This document shows positions 10,315 to 19,392 of a stretch of DNA of 64,000 nt, one piece after another. The notes under the pieces were generated by a model. The model was not told where the DNA came from and searched no databases. It worked only from the letters and a program-made list of their open reading frames with translations. The position numbers and the translations under genes are program-made. Origin of the DNA: Acidobacteriota bacterium (GTDB taxonomy: Bacteria; Acidobacteriota; UBA6911; JACQSX01); assembly GCA_016211105.1 (NCBI GenBank), contig JACQSX010000037.1, forward strand, positions 34,101 to 98,100, read 5' to 3'. How positions within the stretch are numbered: the stretch's first letter is position 1; each line of letters begins with the position of its first letter.

Positions 10315-11499
10315 TTAGCTGGTTTCTTTATGTCTTGTGTTCCAATATGCCGCCATGGCCGCGCTGTAAACTTCCTTCACCGGGATTCCGGCGGACTCTG
10401 CCAGCCGTTGGCAGTCCTCAAATTCAGGGGCGTAATTGAAAACATCCTTCCCGGACCCAGCGACCTTAATTCGAACTGAACCGTAGGGGGTCTCCACCGA
10501 CACAAAACTGCGGTCCAAGATTTCGCGCTGTTTTAACTGGTAGCGCACTCCCAAGGTCGTGGTCTCGCGAAACAGGATGCTGATGAGCTTCTCTCTGCGC
10601 GGCGACTCGCACAATACCGTCAACAAGACTCCCGGGCGCCCTTGTTTCATTGTAACCGGATGAAAGAAGACCTCAAGCGCTCCGGAAGCCAAAAGCCTCT
10701 GAAGCAGCAACCCGTAGAGCTGCGGATTCATGTCATCAATGTTGGCTTGCAATTCGATAACTTCTCTCTCTCCTGGCAGAGACGCGGTCTCAGGGGCGAG
10801 AAAAATCCGTAACACGTTTGGGGTTTCCGAAAAATCACGAGCTCCCGCACCGTAACCGATCATTTCCTTCCGGACAGGCAAAGAGGGGGGAACCGGTTTT
10901 GCAAGCGTCGCCACAATTGCCGCTCCCGTCGGGGTCGTCATTTCGCTCTGGACGGTCCCCGAAAAAGTTTCAAACGTCCTCAATAACAGGGCGGTAGCGG
11001 GCGGAGGGACCGGCAAAACGCCGTGCTCGCAGCTTACGGTTCCATGTCCCACATTAATAGGGCTGGTGAAAAACCGATCAACCTTGAAATACTCAAAACC
11101 GACCGCAGCCCCGACAATGTCTGCAATGGAATCGACTGCGCCCACTTCATGAAAGTGCACCTTTTCAACAGGGGTTCCGTGTACCTCCGCCTCCGCTTCC
11201 GCTAATCTCCCGAAGATCGACTGAGTCAACTCCTTAGCTCGTTGGCTCAAGCTGCTGGATTCAATCATTTTGCGGATCTGAGAGAAGTGCCGGTGTCCTC
11301 TTTGCTCGCCGACATGAATGCAGAACTGGGTGGCGCGGATACCGCTTCGGACGACCGGTTCAGCGCTCACAGCCAGGTTCTTCAGTTCGAGAACCCGGTA
11401 CGCTTCTTGCAAATTACTTAGCGGCAGACCGGCGTCCAACAACGCGCCTACCGTCATGTCTCCACTGATACCGCTGAATGGATCAAAGATAAGAATCAC
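10315..11499 (-). CDS. larC: Nickel-pincer cofactor cyclometallase LarC
   Basis: 394 aa, the full length of the LarC family (formerly DUF111/UPF0272). LarC inserts nickel into the pyridinium-dithiocarboxylate precursor to complete the nickel-pincer nucleotide used by lactate racemase and related enzymes. The N-terminal FDPFSGISGDMTVGALLDAG, the HFHEVGAVDSIADIVG block and NIDDMNPQ are family hallmarks. It is one continuous frame, unlike the frameshifted larC1/larC2 of lactobacilli. larA, larB and larE are not in the window. The start is GTG with AAGG upstream. It lies 23 nt after the sirtuin stop and is probably co-transcribed with it. Confidence 0.93.
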   Translation of the reverse strand: MILIFDPFSGISGDMTVGALLDAGLPLSNLQEAYRVLELKNLAVSAEPVVRSGIRATQFCIHVGEQRGHRHFSQIRKMIESSSLSQRAKELTQSIFGRLAEAEAEVHGTPVEKVHFHEVGAVDSIADIVGAAVGFEYFKVDRFFTSPINVGHGTVSCEHGVLPVPPPATALLLRTFETFSGTVQSEMTTPTGAAIVATLAKPVPPSLPVRKEMIGYGAGARDFSETPNVLRIFLAPETASLPGEREVIELQANIDDMNPQLYGLLLQRLLASGALEVFFHPVTMKQGRPGVLLTVLCESPRREKLISILFRETTTLGVRYQLKQREILDRSFVSVETPYGSVRIKVAGSGKDVFNYAPEFEDCQRLAESAGIPVKEVYSAAMAAYWNTRHKETS

Positions 11500-11522
11500 A
11501 GGTGTTTACCTTCTGCGTCTCC

Positions 11523-12251
11523 TCACAGCGCGCCAAGCAGCTCACCCGCTCTCCCCCGAAGGAACAAATCGGTCCGTGCAGTGAATTCCGTCGGTTCCAG
11601 ATTAATCTCCACTACAAAGCAACCACGCGCCTTCGCCAAAGAAGGAAGCCCTGCCGCTGGATAGACTACAGCCGAGGTTCCTATCACAAACATCAACTCG
11701 GCGCCAGCGCAGACCTGTTCAGCTTGCCGCCATACGTCCTGCGGAAGAGGTTCTCCGAACCATACCACCCCGGGCCGTTGTATTCCGCCGCAGCGACACC
11801 GAGGTGGGATCTCACGCAGCGGCGTCTGCAAATTGCGCTCGCTCTGGCCGCAAGCAGTGCACTGTGTCACCCAAATATCACCATGCAGACAATGCACTTT
11901 TTGGCTTCCAGCACGTTGGTGTAGACCATCCACATTTTGCGTCACGACGTGGACGCTTTGAAAGCATCGCTCCCACTCGGCAATGCGCAGATGCGCTGGG
12001 TTCGGCTTTTTTGTCGACAGCAAGGAGCGGCGAAAATCATACCATTCCCAAACAAGCTTTGGATTTCTAGCAAACGCTTCTTGTGTTGCCAGATCCTCCG
12101 GCCGATACTTTTTCCAGTATCCGTCCTCTCCGCGGAAAGTAGGAACACCGCTTTCCGCGGAAACTCCCGCTCCCGTGAATACCACGATGCAGCGTGACCT
12201 TTGCAATCGTTCGTGAACTTCTTGTTTCCAGTCCGCAATTCCAGGGGACAC
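11523..12251 (-). CDS. cobB: NAD-dependent protein deacylase, sirtuin family
   Basis: Removes acyl groups from lysines using NAD; 242 aa. Motifs in order: GAGVSAESGVPTFRG (NAD site), TQNVDGLHQRAGS, the catalytic His in CLHGD, a four-cysteine zinc site (CTAC and CRCG), and the second NAD block GTSAVVYPAAGLP. The start is GTG. A TTGACA-18-TAGACT promoter sits with its -10 only 6 nt before the GTG, so the transcript should be leaderless. larC follows on the same strand. The symbol is given for the family; its acyl preference (acetyl or succinyl) cannot be judged. Confidence 0.93.
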   Translation of the reverse strand: MSPGIADWKQEVHERLQRSRCIVVFTGAGVSAESGVPTFRGEDGYWKKYRPEDLATQEAFARNPKLVWEWYDFRRSLLSTKKPNPAHLRIAEWERCFQSVHVVTQNVDGLHQRAGSQKVHCLHGDIWVTQCTACGQSERNLQTPLREIPPRCRCGGIQRPGVVWFGEPLPQDVWRQAEQVCAGAELMFVIGTSAVVYPAAGLPSLAKARGCFVVEINLEPTEFTARTDLFLRGRAGELLGAL

Positions 12252-12257
12252 ACTCGG

Positions 12258-12287
12258 AGTCTAAGAAGCCGCTTTCACAGTTGTCAA
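12258..12287 (-). promoter_or_regulatory. Promoter of the sirtuin-larC unit, leaderless geometry
   Basis: Minus-strand TTGACA (12282-12287), 18-nt spacer, TAGACT (12258-12263), then CCGAGT and the GTG start. The perfect -35 and the 6-nt gap make this the clearest leaderless promoter in the window. Confidence 0.7.
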
Positions 12288-12362
12288 GTCAACCTGTGCT
12301 CCCCGCATTTTCCGGGAGACGCCACCGCCTTCCGCCTATTCTGCCCCTTCTACAGGCAGTCG

Positions 12363-12371
12363 TGATATAAG
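12363..12371 (+). promoter_or_regulatory. Extended -10 promoter of argS, leaderless geometry
   Basis: TGATATAAG gives an extended -10 (TGn plus TATAAG) ending 9 nt before the argS ATG at 12381; an out-of-frame ATG lies at 12377. No -35 is obvious and no Shine-Dalgarno lies between. Confidence 0.5.
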
Positions 12372-12380
12372 TTCCGATGG

Positions 12381-14330
12381 ATGCTGAAATTAATTGAAAG
12401 TCTTCAGGCTGCGTTTCGCGCGCACGTAAAGAGTCAATACGACGTAAAGTTGGACCCAATCGTCGCCGAATATCCACCCCGGCTCGAATTCGGTGAGTTG
12501 GCTTTTCCGCTGGCGTTTGAACTGGCTAAGAAGCTCAAACGGAAGCCACGGCAAATCGCACAAGAAATCGCGGAAAGAATCCCCCCTATCGAGGGACTGG
12601 TAAGACTAGAACCGGCTGGAGCCGGCTACTTAAACGTTTTTCTTGACCGATGGTGGTTCTTACACCGTGAGGTGAAAGCCCAGCCAATCTCTCCAGAGAC
12701 TGGAAAAGTGATCGTGGAGCATACCAATATCAATCCCAACAAGGCAGCCCACATTGGGCACCTAAGAAACGCTGTAATAGGAGATAGCTTCGTGCGACAG
12801 TTGCGTTTTTTGGGATACCCTGTGGAGGTACAAAATTACATCGACAATACCGGAGTGCAGGTGGCCGATGTTGTCACCGGTTTCATCTATCTCCGAAAAC
12901 TGGCGTTGCGGAACATTGAGCAGATCTCTGAAAAATTTGATTATTACTGCTGGGATCTTTATGCGGAAGTCTCACAGTGGTATCAATCAGACACAAGCCG
13001 ATTGGAGTTCCGCCAACGAGTGCTGCACGAGATTGAAAACGGGCACGAACCAACCGCTTCTATCGCCGAATATGTTTCCACCAAGATCGTAAAGGCTCAC
13101 CTTCTCACTATGAACCGCATCGGGGTACAGTACGACCTACTTCCGCGCGAAAGCGAAATCTTACATCTCAAATTTTGGGAGCAGGCTTTCAACTTGCTCA
13201 AAGAACGGCAAGCGATTCAATTGGAAGTCCAAGGGCCTAACCGGGGGTGCTGGGTGATGAAGTTTGGCTCTTTAGAGACCGCCTTGCCCGAGTCAAAGAT
13301 TATTGTGCGATCCAACGGCACTGTCACCTATGTCGGAAAAGACATTGCCTATCAGATGTGGAAGTTCGGCTTGCTGGCAAAGGACTTTGGTTATCAGCCT
13401 TTCTACACGTATGCCAACGGCCATCAGGTATGGATGACCACGATAAAACCAACCCCGCAGTCTCCCAGGTTTGGAAGTGGATCACGAGTGTACAATGTAA
13501 TTGACGCACGGCAATCTTATTTGCAGAAAATCGTAGTGGAGGGCTTGCGTGCACTCGGTTTCAACCAGCAAGCCGAAAACTCTGTTCACTTTTCGTATGA
13601 GATGGTGGCACTATCACCGCGCTGCTGCGCAGAACTGGGTATCGAACTAACAGCGGAGGATGCTGCCAAGCCATATGTGGAGGTCTCGGGACGAAAAGGC
13701 CTGGGAGTAAAGGCGGACGATCTACTAGACCGCCTCCTGGCCAAGTCGCGTGAAGAGGTGGATCGCCGTGGAAATTTCGGCGATCCGGCGGAAGCATCCA
13801 GAAACGCCTCACAGATCGCCGTCGGTGCCTTGCGCTATTTCCTGGCCAGGTTTTCTCGCAACTCGGTAATCGCGTTTGATTTTCAGGAGGCGTTAAATTT
13901 TGAAGGAGAGACGGGACCGTACGTTCAGTATTCAGCGGTGCGGGCCAACAACATTTTCCGGAAACTGGAAGAACAAGATCCCAATTGGGAAAGAGACGTG
14001 GAAGAATTGTTGGGCTTACGACGCGCCGAAGATTTGAGCGGCCCTGCGCAAGCACTGCTGCAGGATGACACCCTCTGGGAATTAATCCTCCTGGCCGCTC
14101 GCGTATCCCTAATGGTGCGGCAGGCCGTAGAAACTTTAGAGATATCCACCTTGGCAAAACACGCCTTCACTACCGCTCAAAAGTTTAATGTTTTTTATCA
14201 TAAACACCACATTCTGTCCGAACAGGACCGGCGTGCAAAGTGCCTACTCTTGTGCGTCGCCCGCAAAACCCGCGATTCGCTAGTGCAAATGCTGGATTTG
14301 CTGGGAATCGAAGTTCCAGAGAAAATGTAA
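12381..14330 (+). CDS. argS: Arginyl-tRNA synthetase
   Basis: Class I synthetase charging tRNA-Arg; 649 aa, longer than the usual 550-590. The N-terminal Add-1 domain (to about 100) precedes INPNKAAHIGHLRNAVIGD (HIGH at about 130) and the insert QNYIDNTGVQ. A degenerate KMSKS loop reads SGRKGLGVKADDLL, as in many ArgS proteins. The C-terminal DALR anticodon domain holds GPYVQYSAVRANNIFRK and ends near residue 649. Extra length lies mainly between the HIGH and KMSKS regions. The start has no Shine-Dalgarno and follows a -10 hexamer closely. A small secreted-protein gene begins 3 nt after its stop. Confidence 0.96.
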   Translation: MLKLIESLQAAFRAHVKSQYDVKLDPIVAEYPPRLEFGELAFPLAFELAKKLKRKPRQIAQEIAERIPPIEGLVRLEPAGAGYLNVFLDRWWFLHREVKAQPISPETGKVIVEHTNINPNKAAHIGHLRNAVIGDSFVRQLRFLGYPVEVQNYIDNTGVQVADVVTGFIYLRKLALRNIEQISEKFDYYCWDLYAEVSQWYQSDTSRLEFRQRVLHEIENGHEPTASIAEYVSTKIVKAHLLTMNRIGVQYDLLPRESEILHLKFWEQAFNLLKERQAIQLEVQGPNRGCWVMKFGSLETALPESKIIVRSNGTVTYVGKDIAYQMWKFGLLAKDFGYQPFYTYANGHQVWMTTIKPTPQSPRFGSGSRVYNVIDARQSYLQKIVVEGLRALGFNQQAENSVHFSYEMVALSPRCCAELGIELTAEDAAKPYVEVSGRKGLGVKADDLLDRLLAKSREEVDRRGNFGDPAEASRNASQIAVGALRYFLARFSRNSVIAFDFQEALNFEGETGPYVQYSAVRANNIFRKLEEQDPNWERDVEELLGLRRAEDLSGPAQALLQDDTLWELILLAARVSLMVRQAVETLEISTLAKHAFTTAQKFNVFYHKHHILSEQDRRAKCLLLCVARKTRDSLVQMLDLLGIEVPEKM

Positions 14331-14333
14331 ACT

Positions 14334-14795
14334 ATGCTGTCATTGGTTCTGAGCATTTTGATCTGGCAGGCGACTCCTCTCGCCGGATCCCTCTTCACCG
14401 AAAAAGAGCGGGCGCAGTATAACGAGAAAAGCAATTTGGGGGATCGCATGCAGCTTTTCGGAGCCGTTGTGGAACGGTATCGCAAGGATTTCGAAGCTCA
14501 CAACCGTCGTACAGATGCCGAGACCTTCATGAAATCACTCAACAATTACAGCGAGCTACTACAGTTGATCGAAACCGATGTAAAACAGTTCCCGGAAGAA
14601 AAGAAGCGCAGATCAAAACCACTCCGAAAACTAGAGATCGAGTTGCGCAAGGCGCGGGAAGACCTCCAGAATTTCAAGCAAAATATATCTGTAGACCAGC
14701 AAGCTGTCTTCGAGCGACGCATCGAACAGACGGAATCGGTGCGGACCACGATTCTTCAATTCATTTTCGGAAAGGATCTCTTAAAGACAAAATGA
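14334..14795 (+). CDS. Secreted helical protein of unknown function (paralogue A)
   Basis: 153 aa, not recognised. A short hydrophobic signal-like segment (1-18) is followed by an all-helical, charged mature part. It begins 3 nt after argS and is likely co-transcribed. It appears homologous to the next gene: FTEKERAQY aligns with LTEDEAARI, ETFMKSLNNY with ESSLKSLDEF, and LRKLEIELRKARED with VRNLRQELERARD, in the same order and spacing, allowing for a Lys-rich insert in the neighbour. The predicted location is periplasmic. No catalytic motif is visible. Confidence 0.8.
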   Translation: MLSLVLSILIWQATPLAGSLFTEKERAQYNEKSNLGDRMQLFGAVVERYRKDFEAHNRRTDAETFMKSLNNYSELLQLIETDVKQFPEEKKRRSKPLRKLEIELRKAREDLQNFKQNISVDQQAVFERRIEQTESVRTTILQFIFGKDLLKTK

Positions 14796-14883
14796 GGTTC
14801 TCCAGACGACGACCCTTGGCTCAGTGTGGCGTGCGGATTTCGGAACGCTCGGTCACTACAGTACCAGCAGGTGGAGAAGTTGA

Positions 14884-15531
14884 ATGGCTATGCGCGCAGT
14901 AGCCAAAAGTGGCGGCGCCGCTTTCAGTCGAAGCGCCTGCTTAAAACTGGGACTGGCAATCTGCTTGACGTTGCCCCCTCCCATTAAGGCAAGTCAGGGG
15001 GATTACCTTACCGAGGACGAAGCAGCCCGCATCCGTGATATCCAGGCACTCATTCCCAGAACGCAAGAATATCTCGCTGTGGCAGAGGCGCGAGTAACAG
15101 AGATCGGTCGCCGGATGGGAAAGGTTTACGATATCAAGGCGCCTGGGAGAAAGGAGAAGAAACCAAAGAAGGAGAAGGGGAGAGACGCTTCAAGGGCGGA
15201 ACCAGAAAATCCACTGATCTTTTACTCGCTTTCCGACCTTGTCAACGCCATTTCTCAATCTCTTCGCGCCACCATGACCAACATCGACGAACGATTCCAG
15301 TACAGGCGAGCAGAACCAAAGGACCTTGAGAGTTCTTTGAAATCGCTGGATGAATTCACAACCCAGGATTTTTCCCTCTTGGACGACCTCGAGGAAAAAG
15401 CGCGCAACGACCAGGATGTAGTCCTTTGGGGCACGGTAAGAAATCTACGGCAGGAACTCGAGCGGGCTCGCGATGGAACCAAAGAGGGATTGCGCATCCT
15501 AGAAGGGTCTCAAAAAGAGATAAAACGGTAA
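14884..15531 (+). CDS. Secreted helical protein of unknown function (paralogue B)
   Basis: 215 aa, not recognised. A basic N-terminus and hydrophobic stretch (about 18-37, ending near IKAS) look like a signal peptide. The mature part is helical with a Lys-rich linker (about 86-104). It resembles the preceding gene over residues 42-200, so the two look like a tandem duplication. GGAG 7 nt before the ATG supports the start. It converges with the TenI/ThiE-like gene, only 34 bp away. The function is unknown; a role at the cell envelope is inferred from the signal peptide alone. Confidence 0.8.
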   Translation: MAMRAVAKSGGAAFSRSACLKLGLAICLTLPPPIKASQGDYLTEDEAARIRDIQALIPRTQEYLAVAEARVTEIGRRMGKVYDIKAPGRKEKKPKKEKGRDASRAEPENPLIFYSLSDLVNAISQSLRATMTNIDERFQYRRAEPKDLESSLKSLDEFTTQDFSLLDDLEEKARNDQDVVLWGTVRNLRQELERARDGTKEGLRILEGSQKEIKR

Positions 15532-15565
15532 GAGGTGCGCATTTTCAGCTCACAATCCAATCGAA

Positions 15566-16186
15566 TCACCCGGCGCTCTGGCGGAATCGCTCCACAATTT
15601 TCTTCAGCCCTGTCGCGTCTGCAAAAAGCGATATCCCCGCAACACCAGCAGCCCCGGCATCCAAAACTTGTGTAAAACACTCCGGGGTCACCCCCCCCAG
15701 GGCAATAACCGGCGTTGTAACGCGGGAACATACCTGCCGCAAACCTTCCAATCCCAGAGGCGCTCTGGTTAACGCTTTTGAGATCGGACAAAACACCGGC
15801 GCGAGCAGGAGATAATCAGCACCGCCTTCATCAGCCTGCAGCGCTTCTTCCAAAGAGTGGACGCTTACGCCAGCGAGTTTTCCAGCCAGTTCTGCCCGCG
15901 CTGTCTCAATCGAAACACTCCCCGCCGGAAGGTGCACACCATCCGCATCAATCGCTCGAGCTAAACTGATCGTCTCATTAACCAACAACCGGGTAACCCA
16001 ACGCGGTACCTTGACAACAGACGCAGCAGCTTGCCAACGCTCGTTTTCCGAAAGATACTTGTGTCGAAACTGAAAAAACTCAATGCAATTGGAATCCGCG
16101 GCGCGCAGTAATTCGATCGGATCGCCATTGCCCTGGTCTGAGATGCAGTAAAGGACGGGTCGCGAAAACAGGTACCTTAGAGTCAC
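15566..16186 (-). CDS. TenI/ThiE-family protein (thiamine-phosphate synthase-like)
   Basis: 206-aa TIM barrel of the thiamine-phosphate synthase/thiazole tautomerase family. QFRHK, VNETISLARAIDADGVHLP, SVHSLEEA, GADYLLLAPVF and IALGGV give the fold. The VHLPAGS and SVHSLEEALQA stretches resemble TenI more than ThiE. However, the tautomerase His in the GHVF motif of Bacillus TenI is replaced (APVF), and the ThiE Asp after Asn is Glu (VNET). A standard ThiE assignment is therefore not safe. The start is GTG with GAGG 7 nt upstream. thiS and thiG lie 46 kb away in the same window. Confidence 0.85.
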   Translation of the reverse strand: MTLRYLFSRPVLYCISDQGNGDPIELLRAADSNCIEFFQFRHKYLSENERWQAAASVVKVPRWVTRLLVNETISLARAIDADGVHLPAGSVSIETARAELAGKLAGVSVHSLEEALQADEGGADYLLLAPVFCPISKALTRAPLGLEGLRQVCSRVTTPVIALGGVTPECFTQVLDAGAAGVAGISLFADATGLKKIVERFRQSAG

Positions 16187-16220
16187 TTAGTACCTCGATT
16201 CATTGTCCGTTGTCCGCCGT

Positions 16221-16460
16221 TTATTTCAAATCCCGCTTTCGACCGAGATTCATCACTTCAATACTGCCAATGACCACGTTGACAATTCCCAGACCGGAAA
16301 CTGCTCCACGAAAAAAATTGTTCATCATCAGTGGGCGAACCACAGGATATTGGACCAGTAAAGTGTGAGATTCCCAAAGCCGGAGCCATGGAAACACCAG
16401 CAGGAAAATCCCACCCTGGAGACAAAAAAGGATGTAGAGGACCCGTATCAGCTTATTCAT
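16221..16460 (-). CDS. Small inner-membrane protein of unknown function
   Basis: 79 aa, with two hydrophobic segments (about 5-27 and 46-68) joined by a polar loop with WESHTLLVQYPVVRP and ending in a basic tail (LGRKRDLK). The pattern fits a two-pass membrane protein with both ends inside. It lies between the TPR gene and the TenI-like gene on the same strand. No Shine-Dalgarno is seen. I do not recognise a named family, but hydrophobicity and a clean frame make it likely to be real. Confidence 0.65.
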   Translation of the reverse strand: MNKLIRVLYILFCLQGGIFLLVFPWLRLWESHTLLVQYPVVRPLMMNNFFRGAVSGLGIVNVVIGSIEVMNLGRKRDLK

Positions 16461-16599
16461 CAAAGACTAAAGCGCCAATCCGCCGAGCCATGGATGGAAA
16501 AGTAGAAAGGTGCAGGCAGAAAAAGATTGTGAAGACAGCTGGAGCGCCATTTCGACCATTGGATCTGGCGACAAAAGGTGTCCATGCAGTTGCAACACT

Positions 16600-18840
16600 T
16601 CAATTTCTCAATCGCGCCACCCGCTCGGCCGTGTCGCGGAAGTCGGGAGTAACTTCATAGACCTTACTATAGAACCGCAAGGCCTCTTGGTTGTTGCCCT
16701 GCGCCTCCAAGGCGCGGCCCAAATCGTAGAGCAAGGCTCTTTTTTCGTAATTCTTGGTTTCAGGCAATTCCAGTCCTTTCCGTGCCCAGTAGATCGCCTT
16801 TTCGGGTTCGTTCAGTTCCAGGTGACAATCGGCCAGCAACGTATAGCAAAGAGTCGTGTCGTCGCTCTGGACCCCATTTTCAATCCAGCCGCTCGCCTGT
16901 TGGAATTCCTGAATTGCGTCCTGCAAAAGGCCCATATCTCGGTATGCAGCTCCGAGGTCGAGGTGAATCTGAAAGTCCTGAGACCGGGATGGATTGCAAA
17001 CAACGTTCTGTGCAAGCCCTTCCTTGTATTCCACGGCCCCTTCTGCTGTCGCAACGCTGTTATTGAAGTCAAACTCGAAAAGCGAATCGATCGCGTCGTC
17101 AATTTGCAGTGAGAGATCTTTCTGTTCCTGCTCCGAGATCGGGATTGAATCGACGGCGCTACAGGACAACGCATCCGACTCCGTGGAACGTTCCACTTCA
17201 CGCCAGCGCTTTTGCACACGTTCATCGTCCGGATAGCGCTCCCGTAATCGTTCCAACAGGCGGCGCGCCTCATTCCGAAAACCCATTTTCAAATAGAAGT
17301 CCACCTCTTGCACTGACTCAGGAACATTCTCCGCCGATGATGGCACGATGTCGAAGACATCAGGGATCCCTTCACGACCGTCATTCCTGCTTCTCTCAGC
17401 TTCCACGTCAGACACCTCCTGCAACGTTTGGCTGGAAGCGAAGTCAGGAGGAGGCGTCTCCCAACCCCCCGGCAGAATCTCTGGTGAAAGATCCTCGGGC
17501 GTAATCTTAAAAATCGAAACCCCTTGTACTTCTGGAGACGTGTCTTTAAACTCCGCACTGGAACCTGCTAATTGGATTTGTTCCAAATCCGTCAACGAAA
17601 TTTCGTCCAGCTCGGAGCCCTGGATTTCCCCAGGTTGAGACACCGGTTCCTCATACGCCTTGCCTGGGTATACTTTCTCAAACAAGGCACGATGTTGGCG
17701 TCGAAATTCTGCATTCGACGGCTCCCACTGCACCAACTGGTCGACCGCTACAAATGCTTTGCGCAAGTCCCCTCTTAAGACGTAATGTGAGATCAGCTCC
17801 GATTGCACCACCGCGGCAGCGGCCAGGTCATTCCGACTCACATGAAGCCGACAAAGTGTTTGCTGCAGTGAAGTATTCTCCGGCATCTGAGCTGTGGCAC
17901 GCTGTAGCATCTCACCCAGCCTACGCGAATCCTCCGGCGAAGTCAGTCGCTCTACGAGTTCTTCAGCGAGCCTGTGAAATCCTTCCGGATCCCGCCGTTC
18001 AAGGTAACAGCTCAGCAACTCTAACAACGCGCCGGCTTGTCCACCCAGGCGTTGCAGATCCAGCAGTAACGCTTCCGCTTCTCGCAGTTGCCCTAAGTAG
18101 AGCAAACTCCGCGCCCGGAGTTCTCGCAAATGAACATCCTGAGGATGGAGTGCCAACAAGTTGTCTAAAACGCCCTTAGCTACAGGATCCTGGCCGGTGG
18201 CGTGAGCTGCAGTGACAATCAAGCCTACCAGTTCTACGTCTCTTGGATTTAGATCCATCGCCCGCATTAACAACGACAACGCCTGTTCCCCCTTATGTTG
18301 CTTCAAGGAGGCTGCGCCCGCCAGTTTCATATAATTAGCGGCAGCCTGTTTATCTCCACGACCGGCTTCCAGATCACCCAAACGCTCCAGCACTTCGATA
18401 TTACTTTTTTCGAACTCGACTATTTTCCGAAAGATTTCCCCCGCTTCGTGTTCTTTTCCACCCTGAAGCAGCCTCTCGCCAATCACCTTGTAGTACAAGC
18501 AAGCATCGTGGTAGAACCCCTGTCTGTAATAGAGATTTGCCAGCAATTCCTGGACTCGAGAATTGTCGGGAGTCAACTTCAGAATCTTCTTCAGAGTGGC
18601 CATCGCTTTCAGAGTGAACCCTTGGTTTAGATAAAGATCGGCCACTCGATTAAAGTAGTTGACTGCTTCGGGATGCTTGTTCAGCCGAACAAGCAAATCA
18701 CCCACCGTATTCAGGAGAATGACATCGTCCGGGCCGGACTTTACGAGCTTGAGGTACTCAGCGACCGCGCTGGCGAACTTGCCACGCAGTACAAGTCTTT
18801 CTGCGGTTTTCAGGATACGATCTTTGTCGGCTGAGCCCAT
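16600..18840 (-). CDS. Large tetratricopeptide-repeat protein
   Basis: 746 aa with no signal peptide or membrane segment. Many degenerate TPR units run from residue 5 to about 390 (for example AVAEYLKLVKSGPDDVILLNTVGDLLV and ATLKKILKLTPDNSRVQELLANLYY). An acidic, low-complexity linker follows (about 400-520). A second TPR set closes the protein (about 520-746, including DLGAAYRDMGLLQDAIQEFQQA). It is presumably a protein-protein scaffold. I start at the ATG with GGAAG 6 nt upstream rather than a GTG four codons earlier. It follows rplS after 66 bp and may be transcribed from the ffh-rplS operon. Confidence 0.9.
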   Translation of the reverse strand: MGSADKDRILKTAERLVLRGKFASAVAEYLKLVKSGPDDVILLNTVGDLLVRLNKHPEAVNYFNRVADLYLNQGFTLKAMATLKKILKLTPDNSRVQELLANLYYRQGFYHDACLYYKVIGERLLQGGKEHEAGEIFRKIVEFEKSNIEVLERLGDLEAGRGDKQAAANYMKLAGAASLKQHKGEQALSLLMRAMDLNPRDVELVGLIVTAAHATGQDPVAKGVLDNLLALHPQDVHLRELRARSLLYLGQLREAEALLLDLQRLGGQAGALLELLSCYLERRDPEGFHRLAEELVERLTSPEDSRRLGEMLQRATAQMPENTSLQQTLCRLHVSRNDLAAAAVVQSELISHYVLRGDLRKAFVAVDQLVQWEPSNAEFRRQHRALFEKVYPGKAYEEPVSQPGEIQGSELDEISLTDLEQIQLAGSSAEFKDTSPEVQGVSIFKITPEDLSPEILPGGWETPPPDFASSQTLQEVSDVEAERSRNDGREGIPDVFDIVPSSAENVPESVQEVDFYLKMGFRNEARRLLERLRERYPDDERVQKRWREVERSTESDALSCSAVDSIPISEQEQKDLSLQIDDAIDSLFEFDFNNSVATAEGAVEYKEGLAQNVVCNPSRSQDFQIHLDLGAAYRDMGLLQDAIQEFQQASGWIENGVQSDDTTLCYTLLADCHLELNEPEKAIYWARKGLELPETKNYEKRALLYDLGRALEAQGNNQEALRFYSKVYEVTPDFRDTAERVARLRN

Positions 18841-18906
18841 ATACACTTCCACAAGCCGAACAGAAATCGCCAGAACCCGTTTGAGTTAGGGAGGAAAGGG
18901 ACGATG

Positions 18907-19257
18907 CTATTCGGCTTTTTTCGTTTCGCGAAGCCTTGCTGCTTTCCCTTTTCGTCCTCGCAGGTAATAAAGCTTGGCCCTACGTACGCGGCCTTTCTTC
19001 ACTACTTCAATGCTGTCGATCACCAGTGAATGCAAGGGAAAGATGCGCTCCACTCCATAACCAAATGAAATCTTTCGCACCGTGAACGACTCGCGGGCAC
19101 GACTTCCCCTACGCGAAATCACTACTCCCTCGAAGGCCTGAATACGAAATCTGTCGCCTTCCTTGATTTTCACGTTGACCCGTACCGTATCGCCGGGTCG
19201 AAAGTCTGGGATGCCAGCCTTCAGCCCCCAACTTTCCACGACTTCCACTAAGTCCAT
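18907..19257 (-). CDS. rplS: 50S ribosomal protein L19
   Basis: 116 aa, standard length. [45 protein letters not shown] and [16 protein letters not shown] are the family blocks. L19 sits at the 30S-50S interface. It is the last ribosomal gene of the ffh-rpsP-khpA-rimM-trmD-rplS operon; a 135-bp gap separates it from trmD. Confidence 0.97.
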   Translation of the reverse strand: MDLVEVVESWGLKAGIPDFRPGDTVRVNVKIKEGDRFRIQAFEGVVISRRGSRARESFTVRKISFGYGVERIFPLHSLVIDSIEVVKKGRVRRAKLYYLRGRKGKAARLRETKKAE

Positions 19258-19392
19258 GTCCAGCTCCTGACAATTTCAGCCCTTCCCGAAGCAAAACCTG
19301 TAATTCCCCTCACATGCTTGGAAAAACTGCAGCGCAAGATTGCAAATGCGTTGATTCAAACGGCGGGATTTTCCCGTCCTCGACCGTTCACT

